Part shown: positions 42,099-49,379 of the stretch, one piece after another | Layout: the number at the start of each line of letters is the position of its first letter | Numbering within the stretch: the stretch's first letter is position 1 | Source: an uncultured Oscillibacter sp. | GTDB lineage: Bacteria; Bacillota; Clostridia; Oscillospirales; Oscillospiraceae | Length of the DNA stretch: 49,379 nucleotides | Assembly: GCA_934574045.1 (NCBI GenBank) | Contig: CAKTMK010000015.1 | Coordinates: forward strand, 1 to 49,379 | Direction of reading: 5' to 3' | Notes under the pieces: model-generated | Told to the model about the DNA's origin: nothing | What the model saw: only the letters and a program-made list of their open reading frames with translations | Databases searched by the model: none | Made by a program: the position numbers and the translations under genes

Positions 42099-43190
42099 AT
42101 GCCGCAGGCCAGTCTGACAACCCTTCCCCCCATCACCGCGCCGCTTCTGGCGTGGTACCGCGCCAACGCCCGCCCCCTGCCGTGGCGGGAGACACAGGAC
42201 CCGTACCGCATCTGGGTGTCGGAGATCATGCTCCAGCAGACCCGCGCCGCGGCGGTGATTGGCTATTACCGGCGGTTTCTGGAGACCTTTCCCTCGGTGG
42301 AAGCTCTGGCGGACGCGCCGGAGGAGCGGCTGATGAAGCTCTGGGAGGGGCTGGGCTATTACAGCCGGGCCAGAAATCTCCAAAAAGCGGCCCGGACCGT
42401 CGTCCGCCAGTTCGGCGGGCGGTTCCCCGCTGAATACGGCGCGCTGCTCTCCCTCCCCGGCGTGGGGGAGTATACCGCCGCCGCCGTGGCCTCGGCGGCG
42501 TTCGCCCTGCCGGAGCCTGCGGTGGACGGAAACGTGCTGCGGGTGGTCACGCGGCTGGCGGACTGGGGCGCGGACATCGCAGACGTGAAAACGAAGCGGG
42601 CCGTGCGGGAGGCGCTGCGCCCCGCCGTGCCGGACCGAGCGGAGGACATCCGCGTGTTTAATCAGGCGCTGATGGAGCTGGGCGCGGTGGTCTGCGGGCC
42701 AAACGGCCCGCCGAAGTGTCCGCTCTGCCCGCTGGCGGACATGTGCCTTGCCCGTCGGGCGGGAACGGCGGAGCTGCTGCCCGTGAAGTCCGCCAAAAAG
42801 CCCCGGCGGACGGAGGAGCGGACGGTATTCCTGTTCCTTCAGAATGGAAAAACCGCCCTGCGCCGCCGGCCGGACAGCGGACTTCTGGCGGGGCTTTGGG
42901 AGTTTCCCAGCGCGGACGGCGCGCTCAGCGCCGCCGAGGCGGCGGCGCAGGCCGCCCGGTGGGGGCTGACGCCGGCGGAATGGCGCAGGAGTCTCACCGC
43001 GAAGCACATCTTCACCCATGTGGAATGGCACATGACGGGCTACGTGCTGGAGGTCTCCGGCACAGGGCCGGAGGACTTTTTCTGGGCGGACGGCCCCGCA
43101 CTGGACACGCTGGCCGTGCCCTCCGCCTTTTCCCGCTTCGTGCGGGAGGCGCGGGCCGCCCTCTCCGGCCAGGGCCTGTCCGATCCCTGA
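42099..43190 (+). CDS. mutY: A/G-specific adenine DNA glycosylase MutY
   Basis: This 363-residue enzyme removes adenine mispaired with 8-oxoguanine. It has the helix-hairpin-helix motif LPGVGEYTAAAVASAAF with the catalytic Asp in PAVDGNVLRV, E43 in SEIMLQQTR and an iron-sulfur cluster motif C-x7-C-x2-C-x5-C near 199-217 (CGPNGPPKCPLCPLADMC). A C-terminal NUDIX-like domain (about 240-355) contains FLFLQNGKTALRRRP and KHIFTHVEWHMTGYVLEV. The ATG at 42099 follows an AGGAG; earlier in-frame codons cross the MerR promoter. A TATACT at 42017-42022 is a possible -10, with a poor -35. Confidence 0.93.
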   Translation: MPQASLTTLPPITAPLLAWYRANARPLPWRETQDPYRIWVSEIMLQQTRAAAVIGYYRRFLETFPSVEALADAPEERLMKLWEGLGYYSRARNLQKAARTVVRQFGGRFPAEYGALLSLPGVGEYTAAAVASAAFALPEPAVDGNVLRVVTRLADWGADIADVKTKRAVREALRPAVPDRAEDIRVFNQALMELGAVVCGPNGPPKCPLCPLADMCLARRAGTAELLPVKSAKKPRRTEERTVFLFLQNGKTALRRRPDSGLLAGLWEFPSADGALSAAEAAAQAARWGLTPAEWRRSLTAKHIFTHVEWHMTGYVLEVSGTGPEDFFWADGPALDTLAVPSAFSRFVREARAALSGQGLSDP

Positions 43191-43239
43191 CGAACAACGC
43201 GCCGCGGCGCGGGCCGCGGGCGGAAGCGAGGTGTTTTGT

Positions 43240-43722
43240 ATGCAGGTGACTCTGGAGCCGGCCTATGAGCAGCCGGAGGTCATGCGGGCCATGATTCAGG
43301 AATATGTGGACGCGCTGGTGATGACCGCGCCGCCCTTTGCCTCCTGCTTTCAGGAGCGGCACTGCGAGGCGGAGCTGGCCAATCTCCGCCAGCGGTACGG
43401 AAAGCCGGACGGACGGCTGTATCTGGCCCGGGTGGACGGCGCTCCGGCGGGCTGCGCCGCGCTGCGCAGGCTGAACGACCGGACCTGCGAGCTGAAGCGG
43501 CTGTACGTCCGCCCCCGGTTCCGCCGCCGGGGCGTGGGCCGGAAGCTGGCGGAGCGGCTGACCGCCGACGCGCGGGAGATCGGCTACCGCTATATGGAGC
43601 TGGATACGCTGCCCATGCTGCCGGAGGCCATGCGCCTGTTCCGCTCCATGGGCTTTTACGAGATCCCCGCCGGCCGCGAAGCCGCCATGCCGCAGTCCAT
43701 TTTTATGCAGCTCCTGCTCTGA
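43240..43722 (+). CDS. GNAT family N-acetyltransferase
   Basis: This 160-residue protein has the GNAT fold. Motif A is visible as LKRLYVRPRFRRRGVGRKLAERL, with the Arg/Gly-rich acetyl-CoA loop (R-R-R-G-V-G), followed by YRYMELDTLPMLPEAMRLFRSMGFYEIP in motif B. The substrate acceptor cannot be determined. The ATG at 43240 follows AAGCGAGG; a GTG nine bases upstream would give three more residues. It lies 49 bp after mutY and is followed by a zinc-ribbon protein, probably in one transcript. Confidence 0.88.
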   Translation: MQVTLEPAYEQPEVMRAMIQEYVDALVMTAPPFASCFQERHCEAELANLRQRYGKPDGRLYLARVDGAPAGCAALRRLNDRTCELKRLYVRPRFRRRGVGRKLAERLTADAREIGYRYMELDTLPMLPEAMRLFRSMGFYEIPAGREAAMPQSIFMQLLL

Positions 43723-43746
43723 CGCAGGGGCGGAAAGGAGCGCGCC

Positions 43747-44298
43747 ATGCCGATCTGGGACCGAGACGACGAAGAGAGCGAGTGGGTCAAGTATCAGAAA
43801 ACCAAGCGCCCCCAGCCGGAGAGCCGGGAGGATCTCTCCCCTCCGGAGCCGGACGGGGCGGAGGACGGCGAACCCACCCCCAAAAAGGCGGAGGGCGTTC
43901 TGGAGCGGCTGCGGGGCGTGTTCCGCTCCCGCAGGGAGCCGGAGCCGGAGGGCCCGCCGGAAAAGTGCCCGTGGTGCGGGAAGGACGCCCGAAAGGGCTA
44001 TCTCCGCGGCGGGCGGGACAGCATTCACTGGTCTTTAGAAAAGCCCGGACTTTTCAGCAGTCTGTCCGCCGGTCTGGTAGATCTTTCAAACGAAGGGAAC
44101 CCCTTTGTGGCCACCTATAAGACCTGCTGGTCCTGCCGGGACTGCCGCAAGCTGTTTTTCGACACCACTGGCCTGCCCGAGCCGCTGGGCGACGCGCCGT
44201 CCTATTCCTATCCGCCCGGCGAAAGCGGTGAGCAAAGCGAACCGGCGGAGAGCGCCGCGGGAGACGGCGCGTCCGGCGGACAGGCCCCCGGACAATGA
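43747..44298 (+). CDS. Zinc-ribbon-like protein of unknown function (DUF6487-like)
   Basis: I do not recognise this 183-residue protein with certainty. A charged N-terminal segment (1-70), rich in Glu, Arg and Pro, is followed by a cysteine motif: CPWCGKDARKGYLRGGRDSIHW with C74 and C77, and CWSCRDC with C127, C130 and C133. This resembles the DUF6487 zinc-binding domain (CPYCGKEMEKGY...W pattern). The last 30 residues are acidic, Ser/Gly/Ala-rich and probably disordered. No signal peptide or membrane helix is present. AAAGGAGCG precedes the ATG. Neighbours are a GNAT enzyme and thymidine kinase. Confidence 0.6.
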   Translation: MPIWDRDDEESEWVKYQKTKRPQPESREDLSPPEPDGAEDGEPTPKKAEGVLERLRGVFRSRREPEPEGPPEKCPWCGKDARKGYLRGGRDSIHWSLEKPGLFSSLSAGLVDLSNEGNPFVATYKTCWSCRDCRKLFFDTTGLPEPLGDAPSYSYPPGESGEQSEPAESAAGDGASGGQAPGQ

Positions 44299-44329
44299 AC
44301 CGGAAACATGAGAGGGAGAATCAACGCCA

Positions 44330-44917
44330 ATGGCACAGCTTTATTTCAAATACGGAGCCATGGGCTCCAGCAAGACCGCGAACGCGCTCATGACCCGCTT
44401 CAACTATGAGGAGCGGGGGCAGAAGACCCTGCTGGTCAAGCCCCGGCTGGACACCCGGGACGGCGACCACATCGTCTCCTCCCGCATCGGTCTTACCCAC
44501 CCCTGCATCTACTTTGACGAGATGCGGAAGATCAACCCCATGGAGCTTCAGCAGAACGCCTGCATCATCGTGGATGAGGCTCAGTTCCTGACCAAGGAGG
44601 AGGTGGACTACCTCGTCTCTCTGGTGGATGACTGCGGCATTCCCGTCATCTGCTACGGGCTGCGGGCGGACTTCAAGGGCGACCTGTTCCCCGGCAGCGA
44701 GGAGCTGCTGGTCATGGCGGACAAGATCGAGGAGGTCAAGACCATCTGCTGGTGCGGGAAAAAGGCCATCTGCAACGCCCGGTTCGACAAGAACGGCCGC
44801 GTCCTCAAGGAGGGCGCGCAGGTGGTGCTGGGGGCCAACGACCAGTATATCGGCCTGTGCCGCCGCCACTGGCGGGAGGGCGATCTCGGCCCGGACTTTC
44901 AGGTGAAGCCGGAATGA
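44330..44917 (+). CDS. tdk: Thymidine kinase (type II)
   Basis: This 195-residue enzyme phosphorylates thymidine with ATP in nucleotide salvage. The P-loop is GAMGSSKT (9-16). VDEAQFL near 85 carries the catalytic Glu, YGLRADFKGDLFPGSEEL is the lid region and a zinc site is formed by C-x-C in TICWCGKKAICNARF plus CRRHW near the end. The length is typical of type II enzymes. AGAGGGAGAAT lies before the ATG at 44330. The stop overlaps the next gene by four bases (ATGA), indicating tight coupling to the radical SAM protein. Confidence 0.95.
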   Translation: MAQLYFKYGAMGSSKTANALMTRFNYEERGQKTLLVKPRLDTRDGDHIVSSRIGLTHPCIYFDEMRKINPMELQQNACIIVDEAQFLTKEEVDYLVSLVDDCGIPVICYGLRADFKGDLFPGSEELLVMADKIEEVKTICWCGKKAICNARFDKNGRVLKEGAQVVLGANDQYIGLCRRHWREGDLGPDFQVKPE

Positions 44918-45783
44918 TCTGCCGTCTCTGCCCCCGAAGCTGCGGCGCGGAGCGGACGGAGACGGCTGCGGGCGGCGTCTGCGGCCAGCCCCTGCGCCCC
45001 ACGGCGGCCAAGGCTATGCTCCACCGGTGGGAGGAACCGTGCCTTGTGGGCGCCCACGGCGCGGGCTGCGTCTTTTTCTCCGGATGCAGCCTGCGGTGCT
45101 GCTTCTGCCAGAACCGGGACATCTCCCAGCGGGGCGTAGGAAAGCCGCTGGACGCGGCGCGCCTGCGGGAGATCTATCAGGAGCTGATCGCGCAGGGCGC
45201 GGCCTGCATCGACTTGGTCACGCCCACCCATTTCACCCCCGCCGTGCTGGAGTCGCTGGACAAGCCGCTTCCCGTGCCGGTGGTATGGAACTCCAGCGGC
45301 TATGAAAAGCCGGAGACGCTGCGGCTGCTGGAGGGAAAGGTGCAGATCTACCTGCCGGATCTGAAATACGCCTTGTCCGCTCCGGCGGAGAAATACTCCG
45401 GTGCGGCGGACTATTTCCGCTGGGCCTCCGCCGCCATCCGCGAGATGTTCCGCCAGACGGGGCCTTACCGCATGGAGGGCGGGCAGCTCAAGTCCGGCGT
45501 GCTCATCCGGCACCTGCTGCTGCCCGGCGAGCTGGAAAACACCCGCCGGGTCATCGACTGGGCGGCGGAGACGTTTCGACCCGGAGACGTGCTGTTTTCC
45601 CTAATGGCCCAGTACACGCCCCAGCCGGGGGCGGAGGGGAACCTCCGCCGCCACGTGACGCGGGCGGAATATGCCGCCGCCGTCCAGTACATGGAAAACT
45701 GCGGCGTCACCGACGGCTACACTCAGGAGCGCACCTCCGCGAAGGAGGAATACACCCCGGATTTCGACCTGAGCGGACTGTAA
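44914..45783 (+). CDS. PflX-like radical SAM protein
   Basis: This 289-residue radical SAM protein belongs to the PflX (COG1313) group, relatives of pyruvate formate-lyase activating enzymes. The radical SAM cluster motif is C-x3-C-x2-C (FFSGCSLRCCFCQN, C58, C62, C65). An N-terminal cysteine set (C3, C6, C10, C23) may hold an extra zinc or iron-sulfur site. Further conserved segments are LVTPTHFTPAVLESL, VVWNSSGYEKPETLRLL and IYLPDLKYAL. No target enzyme is adjacent. Translation starts inside tdk, and there is no strong ribosome site of its own. A hairpin terminator follows. Confidence 0.85.
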   Translation: MICRLCPRSCGAERTETAAGGVCGQPLRPTAAKAMLHRWEEPCLVGAHGAGCVFFSGCSLRCCFCQNRDISQRGVGKPLDAARLREIYQELIAQGAACIDLVTPTHFTPAVLESLDKPLPVPVVWNSSGYEKPETLRLLEGKVQIYLPDLKYALSAPAEKYSGAADYFRWASAAIREMFRQTGPYRMEGGQLKSGVLIRHLLLPGELENTRRVIDWAAETFRPGDVLFSLMAQYTPQPGAEGNLRRHVTRAEYAAAVQYMENCGVTDGYTQERTSAKEEYTPDFDLSGL

Positions 45784-45846
45784 CGCGGGCAGCTCCGTTG
45801 GAGCGCTCTCCGTCCGCGCGTTTCTCCGCCCATGCCCAAAATACAG

Positions 45847-45884
45847 CGCGTCCCCCGTTCCGCCGCGGCGGAACGGGGGACGCG
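45847..45884 (+). terminator. Bidirectional terminator between the radical SAM gene and fumC
   Basis: A perfect 18-bp stem (45847-45864 with 45867-45884) is followed on the plus strand by TTCGTTTTCTT. On the minus strand the tail reads TGTATTTT. It lies between convergent genes. Confidence 0.82.
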
Positions 45885-45908
45885 TTCGTTTTCTTCGGGC
45901 CGTCCGGC

Positions 45909-47267
<1,359 letters not shown>

Positions 47268-47318
47268 AGCCTGTTCCTCCGTTTCTCCCGGGGCCGGCCC
47301 CGGCGTGTTTTCAGCACC

Positions 47319-47347
47319 ATTATACCCGCGCCGCCGCCCCCGCGCAA
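47319..47347 (-). promoter_or_regulatory. Sigma-A promoter of fumC
   Basis: On the minus strand TTGCGC (47347-47342) and a perfect TATAAT (47324-47319) are 17 bases apart, about 50 bp before the start codon. Confidence 0.75.
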
Positions 47348-47372
47348 GCGCCAAGATCCCATCGGCCCTTTC

Positions 47373-47401
47373 TTGACACATCCCGCCGTATGTGATACCG
47401 T
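47373..47401 (+). promoter_or_regulatory. Sigma-A promoter of the transketolase genes
   Basis: A perfect TTGACA (47373-47378) and TACCGT (47396-47401) are 17 bases apart, about 48 bp before the start codon and back to back with the fumC promoter. Confidence 0.7.
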
Positions 47402-47449
47402 AAAGTTTTGAGGAAGCCAACCAAATTCAGCGGAATATGGAGGAACGAT

Positions 47450-48265
47450 ATGACGACGCAAGAGCTGAAAAATTTCTGCGCGGCCGTCCGGCGGGACATC
47501 ATCAACATGACCGCCAACGCCGGCAGCGGACATCCCGGCGGCTCGCTTTCCGCCGTGGAGATGATGAGCGCGGCGTTCTGCACGCAGATGCGCATTGATC
47601 CCAAGCACCCGGACGACCCGGACCGGGACCGCTTCGTGCTGAGCAAGGGCCACGCCGCCCCGTGCTATTACGGCGTGCTGGCCGAGCTGGGGTTCTTCTC
47701 CAAGGACGAGTTCCGGAACTTCCGCCAGCTCCACAGCATCCTGCAGGGCCATCCCGACGCGAAAAAGGTCCCAGGAGTGGACGCCTCCACCGGCTCGCTG
47801 GGGCAGGGCGTATCCATCGCCGTGGGCATGGCGCTGGGCGCAAAGCACCTTGGCAAGGACACGAAGGTGTTCGTCATGTGCGGCGACGGCGAGGCGCAGG
47901 AGGGCCAGATCTGGGAGGCGTTCATGTCCGCCGCCCACTACAAGCTGGACAACCTTACCGTTCTCTTTGACAACAACGGCCTTCAGATCGACGGCACCAA
48001 CGATCAGGTCATGAGTCTGGGCGACCTGCCCGCCAAGCTGCGTGCCTTCGGCTTCGACCTCATCGAGCTGCCGGACGGCAACGATATCGAGGCCGTGGTG
48101 GAGGCCATGAGCCGCCCCGCCGTCCCCGGCAAGCCCCGCTGCATCCTTGGCCACACCGTCAAGGGCAAGGGCGTCTCGTTTATGGAAAATCAGGTCGGCT
48201 GGCACGGCAAGGCCCCCAATGAGGAGCAGCGCGCGCAGGCCCTTGCGGAACTGGAGGGAAAGTAA
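47450..48265 (+). CDS. Transketolase, N-terminal subunit
   Basis: This 271-residue protein is the thiamine-diphosphate-binding half of a split transketolase, which transfers two-carbon ketol units in the pentose phosphate pathway. It has the TPP/magnesium motif GDGEAQEGQIWEA (near 143-155), the substrate histidine segment GSGHPGGSLSAVEMM near 22 and the diphosphate-binding HGAP-like SKGHAAPCYYG near 65, ending with GKGVSFMENQVGWHGKAPN. AGGAACG follows a GGAGG before the ATG at 47450. The C-terminal subunit follows after one base, so both are made from one message. Confidence 0.95.
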   Translation: MTTQELKNFCAAVRRDIINMTANAGSGHPGGSLSAVEMMSAAFCTQMRIDPKHPDDPDRDRFVLSKGHAAPCYYGVLAELGFFSKDEFRNFRQLHSILQGHPDAKKVPGVDASTGSLGQGVSIAVGMALGAKHLGKDTKVFVMCGDGEAQEGQIWEAFMSAAHYKLDNLTVLFDNNGLQIDGTNDQVMSLGDLPAKLRAFGFDLIELPDGNDIEAVVEAMSRPAVPGKPRCILGHTVKGKGVSFMENQVGWHGKAPNEEQRAQALAELEGK

Positions 48266-48266
48266 G

Positions 48267-49193
48267 ATGGCAGAAAAGATCGCAACCCGCGCCGCATACG
48301 GCGAAGCGCTGATCGAGCTGGGCGCGCAGAATGACAAGGTCGTGGTCCTGGACGCGGACCTTGCCAACGCCACCCAGACCGGAAAGTTCCAGAAGGTCTA
48401 TCCCGACCGCCATTTCAACATGGGCATCGCGGAGGCCAACATGGTGGACGTGGCCGCCGGTATGTCCACCATGGGGCTGATCCCGTTCTGCTCCACCTTC
48501 GCCATGTTCGGCGCGGGCCGCGCCTATGAGCAGGTGCGCAACTCCATCGCCTATCCCCGCTTCAACGTGAAGCTGTGCATGACCCACGCGGGCGTTTCCG
48601 TGGGCGAGGACGGCGGCAGCCATCAGGCCATTGAGGACATCGCCCTTATGCGGGTCATCCCCGGCATGACCGTGGTAGTCCCCGCCGATGCGAAGGAGAC
48701 GAAAAAGGCTGTGTTCGCGCTGGCGGAGTACAACGGCCCCGCCTATCTGCGGCTGGCCCGTCTGGCCTCCCCCGTCTTTGAGGAGGACTATCCCTTTGAG
48801 CTGGGCAAGGCCAACGTCCTGCGGGAGGGCACGGATGCGGTGCTCTTCACCTGCGGCCTGATGGTGGCCGAGTGTCTGGAGGCCGCAAAGCTGCTGGAGG
48901 CTCAGGGCGTCCGCGCCGCCGTGGTCAACGTCCACACCATCAAGCCCATTGACGCGGAGTGCGTCACGAAGTACGCCAGGCAGTGCGGCGCGGTGTTCAC
49001 CGTGGAGGAGCACAGCGTCATCGGCGGCCTTGGCGACGCGGTGGCCGACGTGCTGATGGGCAAGGTGTCCTGCAAGTTCCGCAAGATCGGCGTCAACGAC
49101 CAGTTCGGCCAGTCCGGCAAGGCCGCGGACGTGCTGCGGGAATACGGGCTGACCGCCGACCAGATCGCGGCCACGGTCCGCGCCGGGCTGTGA
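48267..49193 (+). CDS. Transketolase, C-terminal subunit
   Basis: This 308-residue protein supplies the pyrimidine-binding and C-terminal domains of the split transketolase. It begins with the conserved ATRAAYGEALIELGAQNDKVVVLDADLANATQTGKF, then HFNMGIAEANMVDVAAGMSTMG, which contains the catalytic Glu in IAEANM. MTHAGVSVGEDGGSHQAIEDIALMRVIPGMTVVVPAD follows, and the final domain is GTDAVLFTCGLMVAECLEAAKLL. The stop of the first subunit and the start are one base apart, and GGAGGG inside the first gene serves as ribosome site. DXP synthase-like alternatives are excluded by the split organisation and motif order. Confidence 0.95.
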   Translation: MAEKIATRAAYGEALIELGAQNDKVVVLDADLANATQTGKFQKVYPDRHFNMGIAEANMVDVAAGMSTMGLIPFCSTFAMFGAGRAYEQVRNSIAYPRFNVKLCMTHAGVSVGEDGGSHQAIEDIALMRVIPGMTVVVPADAKETKKAVFALAEYNGPAYLRLARLASPVFEEDYPFELGKANVLREGTDAVLFTCGLMVAECLEAAKLLEAQGVRAAVVNVHTIKPIDAECVTKYARQCGAVFTVEEHSVIGGLGDAVADVLMGKVSCKFRKIGVNDQFGQSGKAADVLREYGLTADQIAATVRAGL

Positions 49194-49256
49194 GCGTCCG
49201 GTTCTGAACCGTTCCGGGTCTTCGCGGCCCGGCATCCATTGCACAAAATACGAAAG

Positions 49257-49286
49257 CGCCCCGCGCAGCGGCTGCTGCGCGGGGCG
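49257..49286 (+). terminator. Terminator of the transketolase genes, also at the end of the next gene
   Basis: CGCCCCGCGCAGC (49257-49269) pairs with GCTGCGCGGGGCG (49274-49286) around GGCT, followed by TGTTGTTTTGTTT. On the minus strand the tail TTTCGTATTTTG makes it partly bidirectional, serving the convergent partial gene. Confidence 0.85.
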
Positions 49287-49310
49287 TGTTGTTTTGTTTC
49301 GTTCCGCCGC

Positions 49311-49379
49311 TCAGCGGTCGGAGTGGTTCCACGACTTGGGCGCGTCGTAGGGATGGTAGGAAGACGTGAGCACCTTTTC
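49311..49379 (-). CDS. C-terminal end of an unidentified protein (cut by window edge)
   Basis: The last 22 codons of a minus-strand gene are visible, ending KSWNHSDR and a TGA stop, in frame to the window edge. The segment is rich in Ser, His and Tyr (SSYHPYDAPKSWNHSD). I do not recognise it, and so short a piece does not support a function. The terminator at 49257-49286 lies just beyond the stop, which supports a real gene end here. Confidence 0.5.
   Translation of the reverse strand, partial: EKVLTSSYHPYDAPKSWNHSDR

Overview
The window looks like a chromosomal segment from a GC-rich, anaerobic Firmicute, most likely a member of the Oscillospiraceae or a close relative. This rests on very high GC, purine-rich Shine-Dalgarno sites before nearly every gene, a pyruvate:ferredoxin oxidoreductase, a split two-gene transketolase, the Bacillus/Clostridium order of the nusA-infB operon and a sigV-rsiV type pair. 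The species assignment is inference. I see no insertion sequence, prophage, CRISPR array, tRNA or rRNA. It reads as ordinary core chromosome with several interesting regulatory elements.

Layout. 1-924 (-): start of pyruvate:ferredoxin oxidoreductase. 1287-7088 (+): yifB/comM, thiI, cinA and a secreted SLH-NAGPA protein, closed by a strong terminator. 7162-7920 (-): ZIP metal transporter. 8072-9515 (+): promoter, guanine-class riboswitch, intrinsic terminator and guanine deaminase. 9728-13251 (-): a KdpDE-like two-component system and CstA. 13610-13954 (-): a short DtxR-like regulator divergent from arginine deiminase. 14198-17871 (+): arcA, arcB and an arcD-like carrier, without carbamate kinase. 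17947-20618 (-): SulP transporter and DegV protein. 20846-24664 (+): HAD phosphatase, an orphan peptide-binding lipoprotein and an M20 amidohydrolase.

24750-33427 (-) is the translation and RNA operon rimP-nusA-rnpM-ylxQ-infB-rbfA-nrnA-truB-ribF. 33680-35048 (-) is an ECF sigma factor with an RsiV-like anti-sigma factor. 35165-37105 (-) is a Zur/ZnuC/ZnuB-like zinc locus with a textbook Fur-family operator. Then follow a nucleotidyltransferase (+), a lone DUF4143-type ATPase (+), an MBL-fold/YbjQ pair (-) and a MerR regulator with two predicted membrane helices (-). 42099-45783 (+) runs mutY, a GNAT acetyltransferase, a zinc-ribbon protein, tdk and a PflX-like radical SAM protein. The right end holds fumC (-), the two transketolase subunits (+) and the last 22 codons of an unidentified gene (-).

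The most notable signals are: the riboswitch-terminator unit in front of a purine-catabolic gene, where the apparent off-switch logic is counter-intuitive; a YlxQ/L7Ae protein with a long basic KPYG-repeat tail; a DtxR-like regulator that seems to have lost its metal ligands, next to a palindrome shared with the arc operon; a membrane-tethered MerR with a dyad inside its own promoter; and an ECF-type promoter buried in a hairpin before the sigV-like gene. All functional calls come from reading motifs; no database search was run.
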